Below, in pieces: positions 35,140-43,299 of a stretch of DNA of 64,000 nt. The notes under the pieces are model-generated. The model was not told the origin of the DNA and did no database searches. It worked only from the letters and a program-made list of their open reading frames with translations. The position numbers were made by a program, and so were the translations under genes. Each line of letters starts with the position of its first letter. Within the stretch, counting starts at the first letter, position 1. The DNA comes from Zhongshania aquimaris (lineage in GTDB: Bacteria; Pseudomonadota; Gammaproteobacteria; Pseudomonadales; Spongiibacteraceae): assembly GCF_019312595.1 (NCBI RefSeq), contig NZ_JAHWDQ010000007.1, forward strand, positions 62,001 through 126,000, read 5' to 3'.

Positions 35140-36342
35140 TTAAACAAGGCCATAAAGTCGCTCGGCGCGCTTGCAAACAATCTCGTCGATGTCGGCGTCG
35201 GGAACCCCATTAAAGTCACGAGCTATCACATCCATAGAATGCGGGAACGTCGTTTCTGAGTGAGGATAGTCTGAAGACCACATAATATTTTTTCCGCCAG
35301 GCAAATTTCGATTCAAAATACCAACTCGATCATGAATGAAGGATGCATAAATATTTTTATCTAAAAATAGACTTGGTTTTTCAAGCAGCGGACTGTCCAT
35401 CCAATGGCGCTGACGTTCCCAGGTCCTATCCATATATTCCGCCATCCAAGCCATCCAACCCACGCCACTTTCCACTATCGCTAAACGCAAGGCGGGAAAA
35501 CGCTGAAACACCGCGCCGTATATCATGATGGCAACGGGCTCGGCCATCGCAGTTTTACTCATCACCAAATCTGGCAGAAAATGCTGCTTCTCGCCAAAGC
35601 GGGGAACCCGCCCCCCCAAATGCATCGTTAAGGTTATATCCAGATCAGTAACAACCTGCCAAAGGCGATCAAACTCGGGATCACGATATGACGTCTCACC
35701 ACTCGGGTCACCCGTAAGCGCTGAGCTTTGACTCGACTTTAACGCTTTAACGGTAGCACTAGTGCTAATCCCATCCTTTGACTGAGGAAAGGCTGGAATA
35801 TTAATATTGCGAAAGCCGAGTACAGCAAGGCTCTTTATCATTGCAATTGTTTCGTCGAGATCGCGCATTGGCACGTAACCAACGGGCACCAACCGGCTCC
35901 TATCTCGCCCAGCATAATCCCATACCCAGCGGTTATATGCGTCAAAACTTGCAATATAGAGGTCCGGGTTTTTAGTTCCCAGCGGGCCACCACCAAACAT
36001 GACAGCCGCGTCCATGCCATCGGTGTCCATATCGGCAAGCCGTACATCCGGCAGCCAAATTTTGCGCATTTCTGAGCGCTTGCCGAACATTTTAAAATCT
36101 TTCCCTTCCTTGCCCGCCATATTGCTAATAAGTCTTACCGGCCGCCGATTGCCCTCAAAAACAATCCAATCATGCTCATCGCCCTCTTCAATATAAGGCG
36201 CTAAATCACGAAGCTCCGAAGGCAAATATTCACGCCACATCTCGTAAGGAGGCTCAACGTGAGCATCTGCATCAACAATACGTCGCTTAGTAGAGGCCAT
36301 GCTTACTGGCTCATTCGATTTCACTGCTGCGGAATTTCCCAT
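35140..36342 (-). CDS. Amidohydrolase-2 family metal-dependent hydrolase or decarboxylase
   Basis: A 400-residue TIM-barrel protein of the amidohydrolase-2 family. The first metal motif is DADAHVEPP near residue 24-32 (D-x-D-x-H-x-E), LTMHLGG lies mid-sequence and MWSSDYPHSE near the C-terminus carries the conserved Asp. Members hydrolyse C-N, C-O or C-C bonds or decarboxylate aromatic acids; substrate unknown. H-V-E in place of the H-x-H seen in amidohydrolase-1 proteins fits the decarboxylase-like branch. The ATG has AGGA five bases upstream. The gene is single, bounded by a terminator downstream and a GCAAC-N5-GTTGC palindrome 113 bp upstream. Confidence 0.9.
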   Translation of the reverse strand: MGNSAAVKSNEPVSMASTKRRIVDADAHVEPPYEMWREYLPSELRDLAPYIEEGDEHDWIVFEGNRRPVRLISNMAGKEGKDFKMFGKRSEMRKIWLPDVRLADMDTDGMDAAVMFGGGPLGTKNPDLYIASFDAYNRWVWDYAGRDRSRLVPVGYVPMRDLDETIAMIKSLAVLGFRNINIPAFPQSKDGISTSATVKALKSSQSSALTGDPSGETSYRDPEFDRLWQVVTDLDITLTMHLGGRVPRFGEKQHFLPDLVMSKTAMAEPVAIMIYGAVFQRFPALRLAIVESGVGWMAWMAEYMDRTWERQRHWMDSPLLEKPSLFLDKNIYASFIHDRVGILNRNLPGGKNIMWSSDYPHSETTFPHSMDVIARDFNGVPDADIDEIVCKRAERLYGLV

Positions 36343-36454
36343 AACAATCCTGTTTTTTTTATCAACTGGATAGAAGCTGCTATTAATTGAATATCAAAAG
36401 CCCTCTAACCCACTTTAAGCCTAAGGATAAAATTAGCACTTCAATTCATTTATT

Positions 36455-36469
36455 GCAACTAATTGTTGC
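36455..36469. promoter_or_regulatory. Candidate TetR operator, site 3 (GCAAC-N5-GTTGC)
   Basis: A perfect palindrome with spacer TAATT and flanking CATTAATAAT. It lies between the stop of the SDR at 36506 and the start of the amidohydrolase at 36342, where the only promoter needed is that of the amidohydrolase. Confidence 0.6.
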
Positions 36470-36505
36470 CATTAATAATATATAGATTATATCCCGCAAC
36501 CGCCA

Positions 36506-37243
36506 TTACGGGGTTTTTGCCGACCAGCCACCATCAACAGGAATAACCACACCACTAACGTATGAGGCGCGATCAGACGCAAGAAAAGCAGCCACTTCAG
36601 CCACTTCCTCAGGCTGACCACCACGGCCCAAGGCCGCCTTCTCTAACATGCCTGGTATCTTTTCACCACCCGCACTCATCGCCGTAAAGATAAAGCCAGG
36701 ACAAACACAGTTAGCACGAATACCTGCGCTACCCGACTCTATTGCCGCGGATTTTGTAAAGGAAATAACGCCCGCCTTAGTTGCGCAATATACGCTGGTA
36801 GCCATCGAGGCATTTAGGCCGCCCAAAGACGACCAATTTATAATTGACCCGCCATTACCAGCCCTTTTCATCGCCAGCACTGCATGCTTGGTGCCAAGAA
36901 AGACGCCGCGTAAATTCACCGCCATCAACTGCTCAAAATGCTCGATGCTGGCATCCTCAAGCATTGCGGGCGACGCCAAACCGGCAACATTAAGAACCGA
37001 ATCTAATCGGCCAAATTGATCATAGGCAGCCTGTATCATTCGCTCCACATCAGACTCCGATGACACATCGCAGGGAATCGCAAACGCGTTTCCACCTAGC
37101 TTCATTGCGGTTTCGGATTCAGCGCCACTAATATCCGCGACAATAACTTTGGCACCTTCACGCACAAAAACTTCCGCCGCTGCCCGCCCCATCCCAGACC
37201 CAGCACCTGTTATTACCGCGACCTTACCATCAAGCATTCCCAT
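36506..37243 (-). CDS. SDR family oxidoreductase
   Basis: A 245-residue classical SDR: TGAGSGMG at 12-19, S139, Y152 and K156 catalytic, tail VSGVVIPVDGGWS. VADIS after beta-strand 2 predicts NAD+. NVAG replaces the usual NNAG. It probably handles an alcohol/ketone step of the local pathway. The ATG at 37243 has AAGGA seven bases upstream; the longer upstream frame is unlikely. The next gene on the same strand (37332-38093) encodes a second, divergent SDR 88 bp upstream, so the two are probably co-transcribed. Confidence 0.92.
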   Translation of the reverse strand: MGMLDGKVAVITGAGSGMGRAAAEVFVREGAKVIVADISGAESETAMKLGGNAFAIPCDVSSESDVERMIQAAYDQFGRLDSVLNVAGLASPAMLEDASIEHFEQLMAVNLRGVFLGTKHAVLAMKRAGNGGSIINWSSLGGLNASMATSVYCATKAGVISFTKSAAIESGSAGIRANCVCPGFIFTAMSAGGEKIPGMLEKAALGRGGQPEEVAEVAAFLASDRASYVSGVVIPVDGGWSAKTP

Positions 37244-37331
37244 ACGACTTTCCTTTTTGTAAAACCACTTAGTCAATTGCTAAAAACATGCCGCCAAACT
37301 AAATAGCAGCAAGTGCTAACACAAAGTAAAT

Positions 37332-38093
37332 CTAGATATTAAGCCCACCGTTAATACTGACCGCTTGACCGGTAATTTTTCTAGCGCCGTCGCCACAGAG
37401 AAATAAAACAGCAGGCGAAACATCATCCGGCCGAGGCAAACCCAAACCGGCACGCTTTTTCGCCGTTTCAAATCGAACTGATCCGGCGGCACTTAACTTG
37501 GCGGCGATCGCCGTCTGGTCTACATAGCTAAGTGAAATTGCGTTGACCCTAACCCTATCGCGGGCCACCTCAGCAGCTAGGTTTTTGACGAAGCCTAGCG
37601 CCGCAGCTCTGGCAGCACCCAGCAACGCTTGGCGAGGAGCAGGAAACATTGCCGCATCAGACACTAGAGCAAGCAGACTTCCCTGACTCACTTTTAGCCA
37701 AGGTATCGCGGCATGTGCTAAACGCTCAAGGTACACGAGCGATAGCCCGATGAATTCGCCGTACAAATTCGGATCTGTACTCTCGAATGCACCCATAACT
37801 CCTGCTTCGCTGGGCCCGGTAACCAAGCAATCAACGACAGCATCAATCCGCCCGAATTGAGCTGCCGCCGCGGCGACAACCTCTACGATCACGCCCTCTA
37901 TTTTGATATCCGACGCAATACCGAAAATATGTTGAGCGCCGCACGATTTGCCGAGGCTCGCAATCAACATGTCCAACTTTTCTTTACTTCGACCAAAGAC
38001 AAATACATTCCAGCCCGATGCGACTGCCATGCGAGCGACCTCACTGCCGATGGACCCGGTACCTCCCATTATCAGCATGGCCGGCCTATGCAT
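37332..38093 (-). CDS. SDR-fold protein lacking the catalytic Tyr and Lys
   Basis: A 253-residue SDR-fold protein. The nucleotide motif GGTGSIG near 10-16 and the tail KITGQAVSINGG are kept. At the active site the expected Y-x-x-x-K is replaced: the segment RQALLGAARAAALGF aligns Leu with Tyr and Arg with Lys, although the Ser region (LVSDAAMF) is present. Catalysis by the usual proton relay is therefore doubtful. It could be a non-catalytic subunit of the neighbouring SDR, a nucleotide-dependent binding protein, or an enzyme with altered chemistry. It is upstream of the canonical SDR at 36506 on the same strand. Confidence 0.85.
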   Translation of the reverse strand: MHRPAMLIMGGTGSIGSEVARMAVASGWNVFVFGRSKEKLDMLIASLGKSCGAQHIFGIASDIKIEGVIVEVVAAAAAQFGRIDAVVDCLVTGPSEAGVMGAFESTDPNLYGEFIGLSLVYLERLAHAAIPWLKVSQGSLLALVSDAAMFPAPRQALLGAARAAALGFVKNLAAEVARDRVRVNAISLSYVDQTAIAAKLSAAGSVRFETAKKRAGLGLPRPDDVSPAVLFLCGDGARKITGQAVSINGGLNI

Positions 38094-38582
38094 CTAAAAC
38101 CCCTCCGCCCACACAGAGGCCTATTCGCTTTGAATTATGACTCACTGCCTCACCTCAAATTCGCAAGTAATTTAAATGTCGTTAAGACGAATCAACGTCG
38201 GCGGAAAATAATATTCGTTAAAGTTAGCCCGCATTCAACCTACTACGTAGTAACTAGCAGGCGTAGGATCAACCCCTTTGCAGCGCTTAAATTACTAGCG
38301 ATAACTGCCAAGCTCCCTATAGACGGGGTAGTCGTCAACTGCTGCCGATACGAGAGAAAATTACCAAGACCATTTTTGTTATGTTCTAGCCACGAGACAG
38401 CATTACTTAAGCGCCACTTTCCGGAATTTAATTTTTATACTTTCGCGAAGAGCAGGACTTGTCATTCTATATAGCAAATATAATTATGGCAACTATTTGT
38501 TGCGTTAATATCAGTGATGAGATAATCTTCAAAGGTGCAACTAAGCCAATAACTAAACAGCATATTGGGTACCGCAAAACTT
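38094..38582. other. AT-rich intergenic region between divergent SDR and P450 genes
   Basis: A 489-bp region with no gene I can support. It must hold the promoters of the SDR pair (minus strand) and of the P450 (plus strand). The only clear element is the palindrome at 38489-38503. Base composition is visibly more AT-rich than in most neighbouring coding regions. Confidence 0.6.
38489..38503. promoter_or_regulatory. Candidate TetR operator, site 4 (GCAAC-N5-GTTGC)
   Basis: A perfect palindrome with spacer TATTT and extended form TTATGGCAACTATTTGTTGC. It lies 80 bp upstream of the P450 start at 38583, a normal position for a repressor site. Confidence 0.6.
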
Positions 38583-39779
38583 ATGACTACGCCAAAATCA
38601 GAAACATGCCCTGTAAAACATTTAACAGACACACGGAAATCTGCCAAGATCGCACTGGCAAATACCCAACCCGATCTTGGTGCGCACTGGGTAAAAAGCC
38701 CATTGCTCGCGCGCCAAATTCTGCGTAGCAAGAAATCCCGACAGGCCGGCGCCAGTGCCGACCTAGTTCAATTCAAGAATCCAGATCAAGCGCCGGTATT
38801 CTTCCTAGATGGCGAAGAACATGCAAAGAAGAGACGCAAAACGCAGCGTTTCCTCTCTCCCAAAGTTATATCTGAACAGCATTATCAAACAATGCGCAGA
38901 GTGACCGACGAGCTCATTACAAGCTTTAAAAGACGCGGTCACGCAAAGCTCGAAGATTTAAGCTTCAGCCTCGCAATAGAAGTTGTGGGAGAAATAATAG
39001 GACTGACCAATAGCAACAAACTTAGTAGAGCTAAGCGAATTGAAAAAGTCTTAACTTCGAGCATTTCCAACGCCGGAAATTCTAAATTCGGAAAGCTAAA
39101 GCTGAACTTTAAAAGATTAGTGGCCCTGTCTATTTTTTACTGGTTTGACGTCAGGCCGGCTATAAATGAAAGGAAACACTCCCCTAAACCAGATGCAATA
39201 TCCCTTTATATCGAAGAGGGATATTCCAAATTTATGATAGTTATCGAATGCGTGACGTACGGTACAGCCGGTATGCTGACAACAAGAGAGTTCATCATCA
39301 TGGCCGCGTGGTATTTATTTGATGACCCAGAGCTGCTTTCACAATTTCTTGAAGGGGATGACAAGGAACAAATTGCAATCCTTATGGAGATTGTACGCTT
39401 AGAGCCAGTCGCCGCCATGATACATCGCAGAACCGAGGAGGAAATCGAAGGGGTCACAGACCAGCCGCTTCCTCCCGGTGAAAAATATGGTATTGATATT
39501 CGCAATATAAACGTCGATAAAAACTTTGTCGGACAGTGCCCATTTTCAATCGACACTTCTAGAGCAAAAGCCCAGAAAGATTCTGGCCGATTTTTAAGCT
39601 TTGGCGACGGCCCGCACGGTTGCCCTGGATGGCAAGTCGCGCTGCACGAAACCCGTATTTTTCTTGATCAACTGTTTCGAACCCCAGGCCTCAAGCTTGA
39701 GCGCGAGCCCGACATTAGCTGGAACGCACAGCTAGGCAGTTACGAACTTCGCAATGCCGATATAAGCTGCGAAATGTAA
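38583..39779 (+). CDS. Cytochrome P450 with atypical I-helix
   Basis: A 398-residue P450. The heme loop is FGDGPHGCPG with C347 as ligand, followed by the L-helix. The I-helix reads GTAGMLTTREFI, so the acidic residue usually preceding the Thr pair is Leu, though a Glu follows at TTRE; this AGMxTTRE form is seen in some bacterial P450 subfamilies. The coding sequence looks more AT-rich than the P450 genes at 26.6 and 61.9 kb, which may mark a separate origin. The ATG at 38583 is preferred to an in-frame TTG six codons upstream. It is transcribed alone on the plus strand. Confidence 0.92.
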   Translation: MTTPKSETCPVKHLTDTRKSAKIALANTQPDLGAHWVKSPLLARQILRSKKSRQAGASADLVQFKNPDQAPVFFLDGEEHAKKRRKTQRFLSPKVISEQHYQTMRRVTDELITSFKRRGHAKLEDLSFSLAIEVVGEIIGLTNSNKLSRAKRIEKVLTSSISNAGNSKFGKLKLNFKRLVALSIFYWFDVRPAINERKHSPKPDAISLYIEEGYSKFMIVIECVTYGTAGMLTTREFIIMAAWYLFDDPELLSQFLEGDDKEQIAILMEIVRLEPVAAMIHRRTEEEIEGVTDQPLPPGEKYGIDIRNINVDKNFVGQCPFSIDTSRAKAQKDSGRFLSFGDGPHGCPGWQVALHETRIFLDQLFRTPGLKLEREPDISWNAQLGSYELRNADISCEM

Positions 39780-40301
39780 GCACCCTGCCAATACTGGAAA
39801 GTATATGACGAGTTCTTAATAGCAAACACACCCCGATTTTGACTTTGGCTCTTTTGGGGTTTAAAAATGCGCGTCAAACACCGACTTCCTCATAAACTAT
39901 ATAAATAATCAGACCAAAACACGAGTAATGAAATTGCTTCGCGCGATTATTTTTCAGACCTAAATTTACTGAATGCCCCGTATCCAAACCTGAATTTAAT
40001 AAGAAAAAATGCGCCCGTACACTATGCTGAAATTAGAAGATTGAGACTTTTTAAATGAGCTATTTCAAGACAGTCAAGGTATCCAGCTCGACAAACGCGC
40101 AAGCAATCCGTTCGCTGAGCACCTGACAAATTTCAGATTTTGGGTAGGAGGCAGCCTTGACCGCGAGTGCCTAGGGCTAGGGCTAGGGCTAGGATAGGCA
40201 CGTCATTCTTTCCGCCGCGGACAAGGTGAATGGCGGTTTCATTGCAAGAAAGGGTGGGCTTGGCTAGCAAGCTTAGCGATTATGGGAACCCGAGTGGCAC
40301 T
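39780..40301. other. Intergenic region between convergent P450 and ligase genes
   Basis: A 522-bp AT-rich space between converging genes. I see no supportable gene or RNA in it. Its one distinct element is the short CTAGGG tandem repeat within an inverted repeat at 40167-40201. No clear rho-independent terminator for either flanking gene was found. Confidence 0.6.
40167..40201. repeat. Short CTAGGG tandem repeat inside a 7-bp inverted repeat
   Basis: Three perfect CTAGGG hexamers and a fourth, CTAGGA, run from 40171. The whole is framed by GTGCCTA (40167-40173) and its exact complement TAGGCAC (40195-40201). Confidence 0.7.
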
Positions 40302-42011
40302 TCAGGCTAGGCGCTTTACTGCTAGTTCCCGCAAATCGCCCGCCTTTACCTTTTCATTGCCCGTTAAGGGGTATTCAGATTCAGTAAAAATAAGCACACG
40401 GCGCGGCAGCTTAAAACTCGCTAGACGCTCTTTTAAAAACGCAATTAGTTCTGCTTCGTCTAACTGCACCCCGTCAATGGGAACTACGCAGGCCACAACC
40501 ATTTCACTCAAAGTCTCGTGGGGAACACCCACCGTCTGTGTGCGCTTGATACCTGGATACTGAGCAATAACGGTATCAACTTCTTCTGGCGATACATTGG
40601 CGCCGCCGGTTTTGATTATATCGTTAAGCCGACCTTCCCAAAACAAATGACCTTGGGCGTCGATAAAGCCACCATCCCCAGTCCGGTAGAAACCCTGCTC
40701 GTCAAAACACTCTTCGGCCGACTTGCCGACATAGCCCATCATGAGGGTCGGGCCTTTAACGCAGACTTCACCGCGCTCGCCCATTGCGACGATGTCGCCA
40801 GTCAATGGATCAATAATTTTAATAATATTACCCGGTAATAAAGGGCCAAAATTACTTGGATCTTCATTCCCCGGATCACCGTCTTCAAATGAGCTAAGAA
40901 TACTCATGGTTTCGGTAGTACCGAAGGCGTTGGGCAGATCCCAATCATTATTCGCCGTGGGATGGGCGCGAATAATATCGCCCTTGGTGACATTCCGGAG
41001 GCTCGAAAAATCCGCAGTGTCCCAGCTTGGCTCAGCCTGCATACGGGCCCATTGATGAGGGCGGCCGTTCATTAGGGTAACTTTTTCTTCGGCAATTAAT
41101 TTAATTGCGGCGGCGGAATCAAACAGTGGTTCTAGTATTAAAGCACCGCCGGTAGACAAGGCATTGCCGACAATAATGGTCATAGGCCCGGCCCAGAAAA
41201 AGCCATTGCCAGTCCAGCACCTTGCCGGCTCGGTTAAACCCCACAGCCGAGGCCAGCGCCAAAACTGAATGGTAAATGCGCGCTGAGATTGCAATATCGC
41301 TTTAGGCAAACTGGTGGTGCCAGATGAAAAAAACAGGCCACCGGGATCAGAGGCATAAACAGTTTTCATCCGCGCATCGACGACTTGCTCCGATACCGTC
41401 TCAGCGCGAGTTAAAAATTCGTCCCACGGCTCAACTGCATTTAATGCAGGGGTTTCAGACGCTGTCGCTGCAGTAACCCCTGCGAGAACAACTAAGTGTC
41501 GTAGATAGGGGAATCGCGTTGACGATAACTCGCCCACTTCAGCGTCAACTATGCCTGGCTCTAACTCTGCCAACATGGCGCTGAAATCCTTTTTCAGCAC
41601 ACGGTCTTCAAATAGCAGTACCGACACCCCGGAGGCGGTGAGTAAATGCACCATCTCGTCTGCGGTGGAAAAGGTGCTGAGTACAGTAAACGTGCCTCCC
41701 GCCATCGACACCCCAAACATGGCGCTGAGGTATTCGGGACGATTGGTCATTAAGATACCAACCCGACTGCCCTTGCCAACGCCGCTGGCAATTAACGCTC
41801 TGGCAACTTCGACACTGCGATCCCAAAGATCCTGATAGCTCCAGCGCTGCACACCGTCAGCGCCGTGCATAACGACCGCTTCCTTATCGCGATAGCGCTC
41901 AGTCACCTCACGCAAATAGCCAGGAATTGATAAAGCGCCTATGCCAGGTTCTTCCGACAGCGGCGGCGCCGCATAAAGAGACAGTGCCGCTTGTGTGTTT
42001 GTATCACCCAT
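40302..42011 (-). CDS. AMP-binding acyl-CoA ligase
   Basis: A 569-residue ANL ligase. The A3 loop at 229-240 is SSGTTSLPKAIL, A5 lies in AFGTTETMS, the hinge is WEGRLNDIIKTGGANVSPEEVD, and the C-terminal Lys lies in PLTGNEKVKAGDL. It activates an acid substrate to the CoA ester. The ATG at 42011 is chosen over an in-frame TTG four codons before. It follows the hydratase (42066-43256) and AcuI-type reductase (43300-44289) genes on the same strand with gaps of about 43-54 bp, giving a ligase/hydratase/reductase module. Confidence 0.92.
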   Translation of the reverse strand: MGDTNTQAALSLYAAPPLSEEPGIGALSIPGYLREVTERYRDKEAVVMHGADGVQRWSYQDLWDRSVEVARALIASGVGKGSRVGILMTNRPEYLSAMFGVSMAGGTFTVLSTFSTADEMVHLLTASGVSVLLFEDRVLKKDFSAMLAELEPGIVDAEVGELSSTRFPYLRHLVVLAGVTAATASETPALNAVEPWDEFLTRAETVSEQVVDARMKTVYASDPGGLFFSSGTTSLPKAILQSQRAFTIQFWRWPRLWGLTEPARCWTGNGFFWAGPMTIIVGNALSTGGALILEPLFDSAAAIKLIAEEKVTLMNGRPHQWARMQAEPSWDTADFSSLRNVTKGDIIRAHPTANNDWDLPNAFGTTETMSILSSFEDGDPGNEDPSNFGPLLPGNIIKIIDPLTGDIVAMGERGEVCVKGPTLMMGYVGKSAEECFDEQGFYRTGDGGFIDAQGHLFWEGRLNDIIKTGGANVSPEEVDTVIAQYPGIKRTQTVGVPHETLSEMVVACVVPIDGVQLDEAELIAFLKERLASFKLPRRVLIFTESEYPLTGNEKVKAGDLRELAVKRLA

Positions 42012-42065
42012 GATCTTGCCCAACTAGCCGAAACCAAAATTATCTAACGCAAGGACAGCGCTCGA

Positions 42066-43256
42066 TTAATAGGGAAGTTCAACCTCAGCGGTGCCTTTGA
42101 GGATAATTTCGCCGGTCTGGGTAGTCATCACCACCTGCACTTTCACAACCGGACAGCCAAAGGGTGACTTGTCGATTTTCTCGATAATTTCGCCATCCAT
42201 ATAGGTCACGTCGCCCTCGAAGGCAGGATTGCGAAACTGCGTATTGGAGTGCCAAATAAAGCCATTGTGTCCGGCCCAATAACTAATATAGTCGATATGC
42301 CAGGCGTTCATGGATGCGCCGTAACCGTACATACCACCCATACCCACATTGGTGGCTTTTTCTAAATCGACGTGGCCACTTGAAGGACCAAAGTACAGGC
42401 CATCGCCCATACGCGGATCAACCTTGCGCGCGTCATAGTCGTAAGACATGTCTTCAGCAAAGCCGGCCTTTTCGGTCGCAGGATCGTACTTACCCTCGGG
42501 AACATTCCAGCGCCACGTTCCCCAAATATTTTGGCGAAAGGCGCGGTATTCAGTTACAAAGGTCACTACTGAATGTGGGCCGACAACCCGACGCGGTAAT
42601 TTATCACCCACCTTTACGTCGCCGTAGGCGGGAGAATGTCCTTCACGATTCGACATCAGCCACTCGTGACGAACTTTATGAATTTCTTTTATTTCGTCTT
42701 TTGTCCAGCGATGAGGTGCCGCACGCTCTGCGCCGTGCACCGCACGTTTATTTGCCTCTTCACGTAGATAGCGAATAGACGTAGCACGCTCTCTAGCGAC
42801 TAAGACGCCGTTCTGATTCCGGTGTTCGGTATCACCACGCTGAAACACGGTTGGCCCAGCAAAGCTGGTCTCTTTCACATCGTAGCCATCAAAGCGGCGC
42901 TTCTGAAATAGCTTGTCACCGGGACGAACAGGTGCGCCGTAAAACCACCACTCCTCACCACCAAAAATAAGGTGCGAACCGGGGATATTGCCGACGCCTG
43001 CTGGATGGCAGCCGTGGCCATAGTCCATCGCAACCGCGAAGGACTGTGGCGCAACAATACCACCAAACTTTGAAGAATTAGCGAATTCCTCATCCCAGTG
43101 AATGGGATTCGGATAATCCATGGCCATAACCCAGCGGCGAATATCGGTTGCGTTACAGGGATCCCATAACTCGGCAAACACGACTTCCTGCCCGACCAAG
43201 CGATCTAAATCGCTTAGATCAATTTCAACTGGCTTATTATTATGGTCCGCAGACAT
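42066..43256 (-). CDS. Double hot-dog MaoC/FAS1-like dehydratase (copy 3)
   Basis: A 396-residue double hot-dog protein. DIRRWVMAMDYPNPIHWDEEF, APQSFAVAMDYGHG and HLIFGGEEWWFYG match copy 2 (15258-16421) closely, and the second half carries YGYGASMNAWHIDYISYWAG. The probable role is hydration of a bulky enoyl-CoA in beta-oxidation of a ring or branched acid. Start: ATG with GAGGA eight bases upstream. It lies between the AcuI-type reductase and the ligase; as with copies 1 and 2, a ligase gene is the close companion. Confidence 0.9.
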   Translation of the reverse strand: MSADHNNKPVEIDLSDLDRLVGQEVVFAELWDPCNATDIRRWVMAMDYPNPIHWDEEFANSSKFGGIVAPQSFAVAMDYGHGCHPAGVGNIPGSHLIFGGEEWWFYGAPVRPGDKLFQKRRFDGYDVKETSFAGPTVFQRGDTEHRNQNGVLVARERATSIRYLREEANKRAVHGAERAAPHRWTKDEIKEIHKVRHEWLMSNREGHSPAYGDVKVGDKLPRRVVGPHSVVTFVTEYRAFRQNIWGTWRWNVPEGKYDPATEKAGFAEDMSYDYDARKVDPRMGDGLYFGPSSGHVDLEKATNVGMGGMYGYGASMNAWHIDYISYWAGHNGFIWHSNTQFRNPAFEGDVTYMDGEIIEKIDKSPFGCPVVKVQVVMTTQTGEIILKGTAEVELPY

Positions 43257-43299
43257 GATTCAATTCCTCATCATTCGTTTTGCGGCGAATGGCACGACA

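Noticed and set aside
38459-38731. Small frames around the P450 promoter
   Set aside because: They span the operator and the P450 start on both strands and have no protein features.
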